From: Adineta steineri
Taxonomy: Eukaryota > Rotifera > Eurotatoria > Adinetida > Adinetidae
Assembly (NCBI GenBank): GCA_905250115.1
Contig: CAJNOI010000120.1
Coordinates: 126,253-190,252 of the forward strand
Direction of reading: 5' to 3'
DNA: 64,000 bases
Shown: one piece after another, positions 1 through 12,900 of the stretch
How positions within the stretch are numbered: position 1 is the first letter of the stretch
Layout of the letters: every line of letters begins with the position of its first letter
Notes under the pieces: model-generated
Told to the model about the DNA's origin: nothing
The model's input: the letters and a program-made list of their open reading frames with translations, nothing else
Databases searched by the model: none
Program-made: the position numbers and the translations under genes

Positions 1-22
1 GAATCATCCAAACGACAACGAC

Positions 23-142
23 GGATGTAGTGTGGGTGAGTGTGGGTTTGGGTGTGAGTGTGAGTGTCGGTGTGGGTGTAGGTAGATGTCTCTCTTTCAT
101 TCACGCTTTTATGCACACCACCCTACACCAACACCCACATCC
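23..142. repeat. TGTGGG hairpin element, copy 1
   Basis: The left arm is a degenerate run of TGTGGG/GTGAGTG units beginning GGATGTAG. The right arm is its complement, ending CACCCACATCC. The arms flank a short pyrimidine-rich loop. This is the longest G-rich arm of the 13 hairpins in the window. Confidence 0.7.
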
Positions 143-551
143 TTCCAAGCAAACTCCGAATCGTGTTTCGATAGTCTGAATCCTATTTGAACATTTTCGG
201 TCGAACTCGATCATCCCAAGAGCCTCGAAACGTTCGTTACGGATCCGGGGTCTGTTGAATCCCCTTTGTAAAAAAGGAAGACGTTGGACCGATGTGGGCA
301 GAATGAAAAAAATAATATTAAGATAAGAAGGATAAGAATCTGAGAAAACCTAGGCATGGAGCACAGTCTTGCACTATCATTCTCATATGTAAAATTTATT
401 ATCATAAGATAAGAATATAGCAACACCTTTCATGTTGAGAATAATATTAGTCATTTTCTGTTACTTACGTGAGAGTAATAGACAAACAGAACGGAGCTTC
501 GAAGAATAGTGTGTTCTTTTTTTTGCATTTAAGTTTCATCTGAAACATAAT
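143..551. other. Intergenic / 5' flank of Kelch gene
   Basis: No supportable gene. The only open frame, on the minus strand, has no family features. The last bases before the Kelch start are AT-rich with a T-run. Confidence 0.4.
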
Positions 552-2659
552 ATGCACACCAATCAAGTTTACAGTGAGCTTATTACTGTAAATAATGGAT
601 CACACAAATGGTGGCACCGCCGTTGGGTTAAAATAATCGGCATTTCCGTTCCTGTGTTAATAGTTTCTTCTGTTACTCTTGCTCTGGTATTAAACTTCAT
701 CGTTTTTGCACCGAAGAATTCAGAAACTAGTACCCCTGCCGCAACATCATCATCACCACTAACAACAGCAGTATCGACACCACCATCATTATCAACAACA
801 ACACCACTAGTGATACCGATCACAAGTTTACCACAAACAACAACATCACTAGTAACATCAACCACAACTTTACTACAAACAACAACAACACCAGTAGTGG
901 CACCGACCACAACTTTACCACAAACAACGGTTACGATCACAGCTCAGCACTTAGGTAAGCTACAGAGTAACGTTCTTTAGTCTCCTTAAATAACATTTTT
1001 AAATCAGATATAAGTAGTTGCTTTGCATCCCAAATTTTTCCATATCTAACTAAAAGTTACGTTAAAAGAACAGTGATCTTCTCATGAGTGATTCAATTGT
1101 TATCTTAAGAAGAAACAGATAGAATAATTCCTATATGCACAATTTTTCACCACGATCAAAGATCACATGGTTTTGTTGACATCAATGCAACAAAATCTAT
1201 TTTTCCTCTTTGTTTGATATCATAACATATCCTGCTTTTAAGTATAATGAGAACAGGAAAAAAATCATTTTGGCCCAAAGGAGCGCACGAAAATACCAGT
1301 GAATTTTCCTTCTTTCCCTTTCGTGTGTGAATATAAATAGTTGTATATAATAAAAAGGACATTAATCCTTATGAACATTGTAAGGACAAGCATAATATAC
1401 AAACCTGTTTCATCATATGTCATCCTCGCTTACGATTCTTTATCAAAAATGTGAAACTTATTTTGGTACCGTATCAAGAAGAATTTTTTGTAACAAGTTT
1501 AAGGCTTTTTGCATTCCTCAAAAAGTTCGAAAAAGTTTGAATCAAAAGTAAGAAACGATTTTCATTTTTTAAAATCTAAAACGTTTCGAACATGATTGCA
1601 TCAATTTGAGAGTTCCATAAGAGACAGTTTTCGAGAATAAATACAATCGAATGTTTCTGTCTAGGATGGTCTGTTACCGGTAATATGAACAATGCACGAG
1701 TTTATCATACAGCATCCGTATTACCAAATGGAAGGGTATTAGTTACTGGTGGAAAGCCTGATAGCAGCGGTATTTGGAACAGTGCTGAGCTGTATGATCT
1801 ATCAACAGGTATTTGGATAACTACTGGTAACATGACTGATGTGCGAACATATCATACAGCATCTGTATTATCAAATGGGAAAGTATTAGTTAATGGTGGA
1901 ATTAGTTATGATTTAAATAGTGCTGAGCTGTATGATCCATCAACAGGTACTTGGACAACTACTGGTAACATGATTAATGGACGATTTGAGCACACAGCAT
2001 CTGTATTATTAAATGGAAAAGTATTAGTTACTGGTGGAAATGACATTAAAGATATTGTTTTGAATAGTGCTGAGCTGTATGATCCATCAACAGGTACTTG
2101 GGCAACTACTGGTAACATGAATAATGCACGAGAATATCATAGAGCATCTGTATTATTAAATGGAAAAGTATTAGTTACTGGTGGACGTGTTAATAGCGAT
2201 GATTTTCATAATGCTGAATTATATGATCCATCTACAGGTACTTGGACAATCACTGGTAACATGACTAACACACGAGAACAGCACACAGCATCTGTATTAT
2301 CAAATGGAAAAGTATTAGTTACTGGTGGAATAGGTAATGGTGGTAGTTATTTAAATAGTACTGAGTTGTATAATCCATCATCAGGTACTTGGACAACTAC
2401 TGGTAACATGGCTAATGGACGACATCAGCACACAGCATCTGTATTATTAAATGGAAAAGTATTAGTTACTGGTGGATGGTATTATGGTATTTTAAATAGT
2501 ACTGAGTTGTATGATCCATCAACAGGTATTTGGACAACTGCTGGTAACATGGCTAATAAACGGAATGATCACAGAGCATCTGTTTTGTTAAATGGATTAG
2601 TATTAATTACTGGTGGACGTGATGGTGCCGATGGTATGCATAGTGCAGAATTATATTAA
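552..2659 (+). CDS. Type II membrane protein with Thr-rich stalk and 7-motif Kelch propeller
   Basis: Two exons, 552-954 and 1665-2659, join in phase 1 and give 465 residues. Residues 1-27 are a short basic cytoplasmic tail. About residues 28-52 form one membrane segment (VKIIGISVPV onwards). About 60-130 are almost only Thr, Ser, Pro and Val, a mucin-like stalk. From about 135 come seven Kelch motifs with the pattern R-x(2)-H-x-A-S-V-L-x-N-G-x-V-L-V-T-G-G and N-S-A-E-L-Y-D-P-S-T-G-x-W. The first exon-2 residues (GWSVTGNM) supply the W-x-TGNM strand missing from the seventh motif, which fits closure of a seven-bladed ring and supports the splice. The 710-bp intron is long for this genome, so a further small exon cannot be excluded. 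The likely role is extracellular binding; the ligand is unknown. The repeat units are very similar in DNA, suggesting recent internal duplication or homogenisation. Confidence 0.85.
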
Positions 2660-3043
2660 TTATTTCAAACAAATTAACGTTCAGCTATACTATTCTTTTT
2701 CTTGCAAGTAGTCCTAATTCCAAACAATGCTTTAGTTAGAAAAAATGTCAACTTGTGACGTTCGCTAACTGTTTCTTTCGATACTTTTACTTAATTATCA
2801 CACATTTTAATATTATGTCTCCAATAAAAATAAATATCTTTGTTTTTCTAACTTTATATATTAATTTATTATAGTTAACGAAAGTTACAATTCATACGAT
2901 AATTTGAATTATCCTTTCAAATGTTCTCTTAGTTTTACAGTACAGTACTTTATAATATTTAAGTATTCATTGGATTTAGAATGTATGCTCGTTGGAACAT
3001 TTTAGCTATAAAAAGGTTTTGAAATAAGTTCATGGATGAAAAT

Positions 3044-3101
3044 ATCTTGAGGATGTAGGTATTTGCTTGTTTTCGCATCTACACCCATACCCACCATGCT
3101 T
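3044..3101. repeat. TGTGGG hairpin element, copy 2
   Basis: The left arm is TCTTGAGGATGTAGGT. The right arm is CTACACCCATACCCACCATG. It is short, with an approximately 12-base loop. The TCTTGAGG edge is shared with copies 9 and 11. Confidence 0.65.
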
Positions 3102-3794
3102 TTTATAAGCCTGTTCGTCAACAAAACAAAGTTTATTTAACAATTCTGATGATTTTGGTTATAGAACTGATATAAATTCAACGATTCATAACAGACGTTA
3201 CTGTTTGAAATGAGAACATGCACCGAAAACTTGTTTTTATTAATATCTTCTGTATATGTGTTTATAATTTTCACGAGAGAAACGTACATGTAAGCAACTG
3301 ATGATATTAGTACTAAAATTGTTAAAGTATATTTTCATCACTGAATGTTATATTTTATCTAGTTGACATGAGAATACAAATCATAAAATAAACTTATATG
3401 GAAAGTTATTGGAGTGAGCACTTTATAAGCTGAGAACATTGAGTGAAATTATTCCTGATAAGATTTGACCTAAGATTGAATACAGAAAGGTCAACCAAAC
3501 AGTGTACGAAACTGGAAAATGTTTCACCTTTTAAAAGTCCACTAATCTCCAAAAAATAATCATTTATAATTTCGTATTTATTTTTGCAATTTCTCTTGGA
3601 AACTCAGTATCTCGAGAATGAAAGCACACGACATGAATCCTTTTCGAGGTCTTCATTTTGCATCGACGTCTATTTATAGTTAAAAGAAAGCGTGTAAGCG
3701 AATTTACCTACTGAATATGTTCCTTCGTTTATTTATTTTTTCGCCTGTTAATTTTAAGCAATATGAATTACATGTTTGAGATGGCCCATGTCCT

Positions 3795-3935
3795 TACAAT
3801 CGCTTAAAAAACGGTGATTAATCGAAACGATAATCGCCCGCTTAATCGCCGATTTTTGTACGAGAAGCGATTAGTCACGATTTTATGCCGATTTTGTTGA
3901 AAACTGGCAAAATCGGGGCGATTTTCTTGACATGG
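3795..3935. repeat. ATCG/CGAT-rich palindromic patch
   Basis: The stretch contains many short GATTAATCG, GGCGATT and AATCGCC words in both orientations, so it can fold on itself. No terminal repeats or target duplication could be fixed. It may be a piece of a non-autonomous element. Confidence 0.35.
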
Positions 3936-4861
3936 GATGGAATAAGCAATCAGTATATTATTTATCTTATCTTCTATTACACAAATAGTTCGTTTTGAAT
4001 TATTTATTTTCTTTGCAAAAGTTTCCGAACTTGCAAATAAATGAGAATACGAAATTTGTATAAAAATATTTTTTTATTTATTCAAGAACGTGATATATAA
4101 GAAACTTTATAATTATATAGTTTGAACCTTTTTATAAGAATTAAAATAAAGTTTATATGGATATTTTTTGTTATTAAATATTATTTAAGAATTTATTCAG
4201 CGAAGAAGTTCTATTGTTATTATGAATTGCGAAAAAATAAAAGGTTTATGAATTCTCTCATAGTAATTTGCAAAACTATCACTCCGAAGAAAGAAACGGT
4301 TGATAACAAAGTATTGAGGTAATATAGCATCAGGAGAACTAATGAAATATTTTTCATTTACATAATTTCATCTAGGAAATAATTGTACTGCATCTACCAA
4401 GAGAATATATCCAAGTATTAGATCGCTTTTAAATCAAATGTATGTCCAGTAGACAGAGTTCAGCCAATTATTAAATATTCGACATTAGTTTACTTTTTCG
4501 ATCTTCTAATTTCGAATTATCTGTATTTTACATAATTTTTGATCTATGGATAGAGAAATTGAATATTGATTTATAAATATACATCATTAATCTCAAAGCA
4601 CTAAAAAAAACGTCTTTTTTACAGATCATCAACTTTCTATAAAAATTCGAATACGCTAATAAAAGCCGGTTCATTTTAATTTAAACTTTAAGAGATTTCT
4701 TCTAACAATGAGATTAATGTATAGATAAAATTACAGCTTCTAAAATAATCTATTGTGAGATATTTAATAACTCATTAAGATCTATCTATTGAACAAGTAA
4801 CGTTCATCAAAACTCGATTTACTTGGTCCTAGACTGTCGCGGTCTGCATGCGGATATTACC

Positions 4862-4917
4862 ATCGAGAGTGTGGATGTCGACATACAAAAGATCAGTCCC
4901 CCCCTCCACACCCGAGA
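4862..4917. repeat. TGTGGG hairpin element, copy 3
   Basis: The arms are CGAGAGTGTGGATG and CCTCCACACCCGAG around a loop of about 25 bases. The G-rich arm is on the left as in all other copies. Confidence 0.6.
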
Positions 4918-4992
4918 AAAACTTCTCTTTTTAATATATATATAATCTTAATATAACAGAATGATTAATTCTTTCTAGCTGATGAAATCCTT

Positions 4993-5328
4993 TTGTGTCT
5001 GTGTGTCGAAATGAATGCTATGTACATTATGCATTCCAATAACGAAGAAAAAATAATGATGAGAAAAATACATTTTGTTTCAATCAATTGTGCAACTTAT
5101 TTTTTCTCTATACCAGTAAAAGAAAACAAGTTACTTTTCACTATTCATGTAATTAATTTCGTACTGCTAATCATTGTAATTGTAACTAGCAGTTCAACAT
5201 ATTTATTCAATCAAGAAACTTCTCATCAAAATTATCTCTCAACTTCAGTTGGGTTCAGTGAAATTTTTAATGAATGTGGCAGAACTGAAATCGAATGTCA
5301 TCAGTTATTTAAAAGTAGTAAACTTTAA
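4993..5328 (+). CDS. Doubtful small membrane protein
   Basis: This is a 111-codon open frame with ATG codons at codon 1 and later. Its middle has one convincing hydrophobic segment (LLFTIHVINFVLLIIVIV), followed by a Ser/Thr-rich part and two Cys residues near the end. It has no family resemblance, no paralog in the window and no splice partner I could identify. It could be a single exon of an unrecognised gene or chance. Confidence 0.2.
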   Translation: MCLCVEMNAMYIMHSNNEEKIMMRKIHFVSINCATYFFSIPVKENKLLFTIHVINFVLLIIVIVTSSSTYLFNQETSHQNYLSTSVGFSEIFNECGRTEIECHQLFKSSKL

Positions 5329-5472
5329 AATGAAATACTAATTACAACATGGGTGTCAAAAGGGAGCAAATGGCAGACTCCAAGAGACTGAAGTCTACCG
5401 CTTCCCCCTTGCCGAGAGTTCATGTCGAAAATAAATTACAAAATAATTCAAAATTTTTATATATTATAAGAA

Positions 5473-5546
5473 AGATGAGTGTGGGTATGGATGAGTAAGA
5501 ATGATAGATGAGTATACTATCCACACCACACCTACCCACACTCAAG
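5473..5546. repeat. TGTGGG hairpin element, copy 4
   Basis: The left arm is GATGAGTGTGGGTATGG. The right arm is CCTACCCACACTCAAGAT, whose complement ATCTTGAGTGTGGGTAGG carries the family edge. Confidence 0.7.
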
Positions 5547-6963
5547 ATTTTTATGAAAAATATTTTATTATATCTTAAAATCAAATCATCGAATAATTTA
5601 GTTGTTTTATCTTTTACTAGAAAAATTAATTCAATAATTCTAATAGAAATTTGATTTCAAAATAGAAATGGAGTTAATACTGAATGTTATTTTTCTATTG
5701 CGTAAAAAAAAGAGCGTTAAACTCTATTAACTCTGTTTGATCGAATGTAGTCAGATGGTTATATTTTTCTTCATAGGAAATGCGCCATTTTTCAAAGTAA
5801 TCAAACACAAAAAAAAATTATAAACTTTCTTATCAACATAGAGAATAAAATGAATATTGACTTGTATTTCTATTTTCACATATAATAAGTATTTTAATTA
5901 ATAAATAAATTTAAGAAAAAAAGATTTTCTTTCAATTGATAAAATAATTTCAATATGTATTTGTTAAATTAAATTATTTCGAAGATTGATATATAGAAAA
6001 ATAATCCCCTAAGATATTTTAATTCATTCAAAGAACACTTTTTTTCTCATGATATTTAATTTTGATCAATTATTGACAAGATGTCATATTCCTTATAGAA
6101 ACATTCATGAGAATGATTTAACTGAATTCTGTTTCTTAGTTTTTTCGTTTTTAAGTTTTAAAATAAATTGTGCTCTTTACTTTACAATGATTAATCATGC
6201 GAATATCATTTGAAATAGATGGACAAATGTTATTTAGATGTGACAAACATTTTATCAGAAAAACGACATAATGTTATCAAATATTTTATTACGTCGTTTT
6301 TTTCCAAACAAGTTTGTTAATCATGATAAAAGAGAAAAATATTGAAAGGATATGTTTTTTTTTGTCGTTTATTAATCAACTAGAATTTCCATTAAAAAAA
6401 ACAGATAGAATATTCTCGAAGCATCGAAATAAAAATAGATTTTCTTTTTTTTTCTCTTATTTTCCAAAAACTTTTTTCTTCTACTCAAATCAACAATTAA
6501 CTACATTTAGAATGTAAGATACAACTATAACATAAATACTATTTTTTATATCATTTAAATAAATAATATTTCTCCTTACAAATATCGTTCAATTCTTTGG
6601 AGTTCTGTTTACTTTAATATTCATCTATCTGTGTTTTAAATATTTGAATATCTTACTCACTTTTTCCTTTTCTTACATATTTTGGCATTCGAATCTGAAT
6701 TTTTACTAACAGACGTGTAACTGGGAAACTTATCATCCTCAATTTTATTGCTTTCTCGTTGATAGTGATAATCCATAAAGAAAACATCATTCAAAAATTC
6801 TTTCTTTTCTAAAGAGACTTATGACTATCTATTTTTCTCCTGATTAGAGTCTTTGTGTTCTTTTTGAAATAATTGTTTTATTTTCAGAGCAAAGCACTTC
6901 AACTGATTTTCAAGTTTCAATACCAACACAAAAAGTTTTTCAAACAATTCATTCATTCATTGA

Positions 6964-9900
6964 ATGATGAAGTTCAAAACTTTAACTACCTGGCTTTATA
7001 AAAAAGGATCTAATTACAATCTTTTTATGTTAGAAGAACAAGAATATGATGATGATAATGATGCTGTTCAAGATCCAGCTATTGTTCTTAAACATCAAAA
7101 ATATAAAACTCGATTATATGTTATTCTTCTTGCAGGTAAGTCATGAGAGGTGTGACATATCTCGTATATCGGGGATGCTGTAGATGTTATAGAGCTAATT
7201 TAAATACTAGCGAAGGTATCCGATGGTGGTTCAGAAACGTTCATATTGAATACCTGCCAGCTTAGAAACGACAGAGGATATAGACAGGGGTATCTTTGGA
7301 AGCTTTGCGTCTATCACCGCTACATATCCCACCGTGCATATTTGAGTGACGCCACTGCGGCTATGTATCACTCCAACTTCTCTCGAGATCCACTCGTAGT
7401 ATAAACATTCCACTGCAACTGTAACTACACCTGTATTTTGGAAATCCTACTACAAACCCATTCAGATAGTACATGCTCACTCCACTCCAGATATACCTCT
7501 AGTGTAAGAATCCCGCTGCAACTCTAATTTAAGTGTAGTTTAATACAGGTCCACTTCAACTCCATCTCTGTTTTAGAAATCCCATTCGGATGCTATTTTG
7601 AGAGTGTGCGTGCCGTGCTTTTTATTCATCTCCACTCCTTTGTGCCACATGTACACTAACCGTAAATAGATAGTAGTAGATGGAGACTGTACAAATCGGT
7701 CAGAACTCTCAAAATGTCCTCAAATATCAGTGAAAATCGTTGTACATTGTCGCTTGGGTGAGGTTTCACCCAGCCCACCTAGGATGGCTCCAAGCCCCTC
7801 TCAACCTTCTGTTTGGACCTGTGGAGGTACCATCAACAGTTTGGTGACATTAGCTATCACAGGTCTGTCTCGGTGAAATTCCACCCAGACATCCTCTTAG
7901 TGACGGCGCCAAGGGTGGACTCTGCTCACTCTGAAGTTTTTTTCAGATCTTATATATATAATACTGAGCCCATCCTAGTCTAAATTCATTAGGCTCTAGC
8001 CCACTCTAGTCTAAACTCTTGGCGCCGCCCCTACACCCTCTCTCAACCTCTGCCAATGTCTTGAGCCTCCATCAGTGGCACCAACCCCGTGTCGATGTTC
8101 CATCGAAGCTAGGGAAGTATCACGAAACGTTTAGCGGCGTTAGTCATAACAGAACTGTGTGGGTGAAATTCCACCCAGATACTTTATACTGAGGCTCCAT
8201 CAATGGCATCAACCCCGCCTTGATCTTCCATTGGAGCTAAGATAGTAGCATGGAAAGATTTAGCGGCGTCAGTCATAACTGGACTGTGTGGGTGAAATTC
8301 CACCCAGATATCCTATCTCAACCCCTATCAATGTCTCCAGCCTCCATGAATGTCACCAACCCCCTCTCAGCCTTTCATTGGAGCTATGAAAGTATCATGG
8401 AAAGTATGGTGACGTTAGCTATTACAGAGCGATCTGGGTGAAATATCTCTCAGTACCACTTCGTTCCTTCTCCTTCAGTGATGCCAAACTTCTATTGGCA
8501 TTCCTCTAGACTTAGACAAGTGCCATGAAAGGTTGGATGACGCTAGCTATTACTGGTACAGAATGCATTGCGTACAAACCAAGAAGCCTTCTTCTTTATG
8601 TGTAGTTAGATGTACCAGCTGTAACTAAAAGATATCGAAAGTAAATTGGTAGAATGCTAAGAATCCGTCCCGTCTCCGAGTTGAAAAACCATTTTCGTGG
8701 ATTTGAGCTCGAGACAGTGCAGAAAATGCATATTTTGTGAACGACGCTGCATCTTCCAAAGGAGACGTTGCATATTCCGCATCTCCACTTGTGATTTCCA
8801 AAATGAAAAAATGTTTTATCGAATATTTCAATATAGCGTTGTATGTAGAGATGTATAATCTCTCGACCTTGTGGAATCATATTTCATGTTACCCACATCT
8901 AGATATATGCTGTGTGTGTGCTTTGTATGCGTGAATAAAATTGGTTTCAACCAAAACGACCATATTACTGTGTTCATCAAAGAATTATTTGTATGTAATA
9001 ATGAGAGTAGAGTGTGGGTGTGGATATTATACTCACGTTATACCCACACTCACAGACACACACTCTCAAATTCAAACAAAACTTGAATTTGTTGAGATAT
9101 CATGAAATACATATTTAGTTGTAAAAATAAACTCGTTAATCTATTTAAAAATATTTTAATATAAGTTATTTAGCTACTTATTTAAAAAAAATAGTCATCT
9201 GACAATTTTCTTTGTTTTAGTGTGTCTCTATATGTTATTCTATGTTACTTTGATTAAAACCGAATCTAAGACAATTATGATCTCGAATGTAACGCCTGAT
9301 ACTTTTGAGAAGCTTTATTTTGAGCATGATCAGACTCTTTCATGTCCATGTTCAGCAATAGCAATACCCTATCGAAATTTTACTTCGAACAATGTTACAA
9401 TGCATCCGGTTTGTTCGAGTATCTTTATTGAACCAGAATGGATCAAAGGATTATATTTTTCAAATGCAAGTCAATATGGAGCATGGGATTTTCGAACAAC
9501 AGCACATTCACAAGTAAGTTAGATTTTATATTTTAATATGTGTGCTCCCCTGTCATCAACTAGTTGAATGAAAAGATATTGTTCGATGTATTGAACAACA
9601 CCAGAATGTTTCTCAAGATAAAGTGTGATGTAGATAGAATTAATAGTAGAGGTTGGTTTTTCAATAGGTATCGCGACAGGGCTGTGACAGTAGCATGTTT
9701 ATTTTATTCACCATTGCCACGCCGTTTCGTTAGCTTTTTCTCTAAGGCCATGGCGCGGTAGCGGTCGGTTTTCAAGTGCGATGGATATCTCTGGCAACAG
9801 ATCATAGTAATATTGCTGTGTTGGGGTATAGGTGATATACGCCTTATATTAATTATACCGCAACACTATGCATGTCTACAGATATTGATTTTGTTATAAA

Positions 9901-12900
9901 TTAATTTTTTTTAAATTAAATGATTTTGTTGCAAAATCAAATTCTCCAACGCATGTGTGGATATAAGTATTATATTGATCAATCATCATTTAATATGCAC
10001 TCATCCACCTTCCTCCACAACTTTTTTCAAACCTTTACAGGTAAACATTATAGAAGATCTGAAATATTTTATCACACAGACAAAAAAAGTGATTATGGGA
10101 GAAATGAAAGATTTCAGAACGAAATACTGAGAATATAATCTCGCATAACTCATGTAGTTTAAAGAAAATAAAAGCTTGTCTATGTTGTATAGAATTGAGA
10201 TCTACACACCATATTCTACTAATTCATATGCTTTTGATTTTAATATGAATAATTTAATATCAGACAATACCATAGTTGAAATTATCTGTACAATTGTACT
10301 AGAATTCAAAGTTTTATTATTCCTAAGATTACTTAGAATGAAAGAAATTCGAAAATTGAAACGAATTATTTATTAGTTAATTATCATTTAATACAAATTT
10401 CAAATGAAATAACATTTTGTGTTCTTTCTTTTCTTTAGTTTGAACTTTTATCAAGTTTTTGTTCACTTTCAAAAGAAATTATTTCTCAAACTGAAACTGA
10501 TATTGACAATAATGAACTTGTTACTCTTTATCTTCTTTCTGAAAAACAAATTCAATTGCAAATAGATGGAACAACTGACTTACTAAAGAACAGTGCATCG
10601 TCTCAAATGATAACATATTTAGATTATTTAAAAAACACAATTCAGACAAATTATCTAATTTCAGCTCTCAATACAAATTTAATAATTAAAACAAAACGGT
10701 GGGGTGAATTTATTGCTACAGCTACAGATCCAGTATGGCGCGTTTTTGATTCTTATACATCCAAAGCATGCAATAAAGAGATAGTACTAGCTAATGCTAC
10801 TTTCAGTCAAGTGATCTACGAATTAATCGACGCCCAGAGTAGACGCTCATTGAATCAGAGGCCAAACTCTACAACTGTTAATGGATTCTTTATAGGATGT
10901 ACTCCTCTTGAAGCCCTTCTTGAAAGTACATTAGATTGTTTATATCAGACAGAATGCCTTCAATTATTAATAGATTATTTTCCAATTCGTCAACAAGTTT
11001 GTAAACGATAATCGATTATCTTTGAAATATTTATTCTCTTTAGATAAATTTCCATGCAAATGATTCAGTTTTAACTTCAAAACATGAAAATATATCTGTT
11101 AATAAATATTTGAATAATCTTTTCATTATGAATTGGTCACCAGCAATTGATTATACAAAATATTTTCATCAATGTTCTCCATCAAACTGTACATATTCTA
11201 AAAAAGATCGAACAGAACTATCTTATGCAATAACTCTTTTCATTAGTCTTTATGGTGGTCTCATTATTATACTTCGTCTTATTGCATCATGGTCTGTCGA
11301 TATTCTATCGAAACTCAAATATTATTCACGAAAGAGAAATGAAAATTCAGGTAGATCTTTAATTGAAGAAAGAATATTTGTTTATCGAGAATTTCTAATA
11401 GGTCAAAATGGAAAGATATTGAAATTTATTAAATCAATAAAACGATTAAACTTATATAAGAATGTTAGTAATCGAACAGAAAATGGTATCAAACAACAAA
11501 AGACTATCACACGTGTTTATTTGATTTTATTAACTGGTAAAGTTATTGTGTCATTGTTTTTTATAAGTGATGAACTAAAATTCAAAGAAAGTCTCGATTA
11601 ATTATATTTAATTATAGAGTTTGTGCTTTTACCTACAATTGAAAGATAAATTATGATGTATTTTAGAAAAAAAGACACTACTTTCGTGGGTTAAGAAACA
11701 TTTTTCAGTTTTTGATAAAATCTCATTTTTATATAAATAATATATCCACTTTCTTTGTTGATGACATTATAGGTTCAATTTGTATTCTTTGTTTATTCAC
11801 ATCATTAAACAGTGAAACTAAGACAATAATTGAAAAAAATCCATCATTAACAACTTATAATTCTTTAAGAGGAGACTTACATTCCGTTTCACTCCAATGT
11901 CCATGCTCTAATAAAACAATTCCTCATCAAAAATTTGTCTCATTGTCTCCACATTTTCATCAAATATGCTCGAGTGGTTTTGTTGATGATGATTGGATTG
12001 AAATAATGAAAGTGGATATACATACTATTATTTCTGAGGATTGGCGTTTTCGTGTATCCACAATGTTTCAATTGTTATCTGATTTTTGTCAATTGGCTAA
12101 TAGAACAATCAATGATGCTATGAAACGATATCTTTCTCAATTATTTATTACTTCTTTTGTGATGAACGAAGACGATTTCAACAAACAATTAAATTCCAGC
12201 CTCAGTCATTTTTATCGATCAACGGTTCATAATTTTGATTTGATGACAAATACCTTACGACTTCTTATGCAGATTGATCAGCTGTATATAGAATCAAACC
12301 GACATATTGCAGATTTCAAAAAAACCGATCTAATCGTAAATCTTGTACAAAATAAAACAAATACAACTGAATTAATAAAGGTATGTTACTAATTTGAATT
12401 AAAAAAAGATGCATTTGTTCAAAGAAATAATTAGAAGTAGTTCAGTTATCTTGACTATTTCGGAAAAGTAATTAAAAAGTAAATAAATTATACATTATTC
12501 ACGTTTATAAAGAAAATAAAATATTTATAACTTACTGATTGCCGCACATGGTGAAATGTCTAGGTCGAAAAATACATGGAAAAGAGTGAGTTTATTTCAT
12601 TACGATGAATTAATGAAATCAGTATTCTGAAATGGAAACCATCGGACTTTTTCACTTTTCCCTAATCATTACGGACTGAGAACCGTTCGGAAGTTCCCAA
12701 AAAAAATGCAGAAACTGTATATTTTGAGATGGTCCGGGTGGGGTCTGAATGAACGCCACCCATTCGAAAAATGAAACCTAGATAAAACACTGATATTAAG
12801 CACCTCTTGGGAAATAACCAGTTCCACTTTGGTTTTTCACGAATTCCAAACGAGCGATTCCAGACTGATTCCAACCTTCGTTTCAGACTCACTTTCAAGC

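Larger units (their letters stand above)
2660..6963. other. Gene-poor AT-rich stretch
   Basis: AATAAA-like signals follow the Kelch stop near 2823. The stretch holds three TGTGGG hairpins, one ATCG-rich element and one doubtful small open frame, each listed separately. An AG acceptor after a pyrimidine tract near 6885 may be the 5' UTR or trans-splice acceptor of the gene starting at 6964. I see no other gene. Confidence 0.5.
7136..9220 (+). other. 2.1-kb intron in TM1 of module A
   Basis: The intron splits TM1 after L-L-A in phase 1. It is far longer than the usual 50-60 bp introns here. It carries the degenerate tandem repeat at 7744-8465 and a TGTGGG hairpin near 9005. The open frames inside it have no coding features. 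Confidence 0.65.

Noticed and set aside
23..142. A true internal or terminal telomere array
   Set aside because: The TGTGGG units are few, degenerate and followed by an inverted arm, and the same structure recurs throughout the window between normal genes.
569..940. Minus-strand Val-rich open frame
   Set aside because: It is the antisense shadow of the Thr-rich stalk of the Kelch gene.
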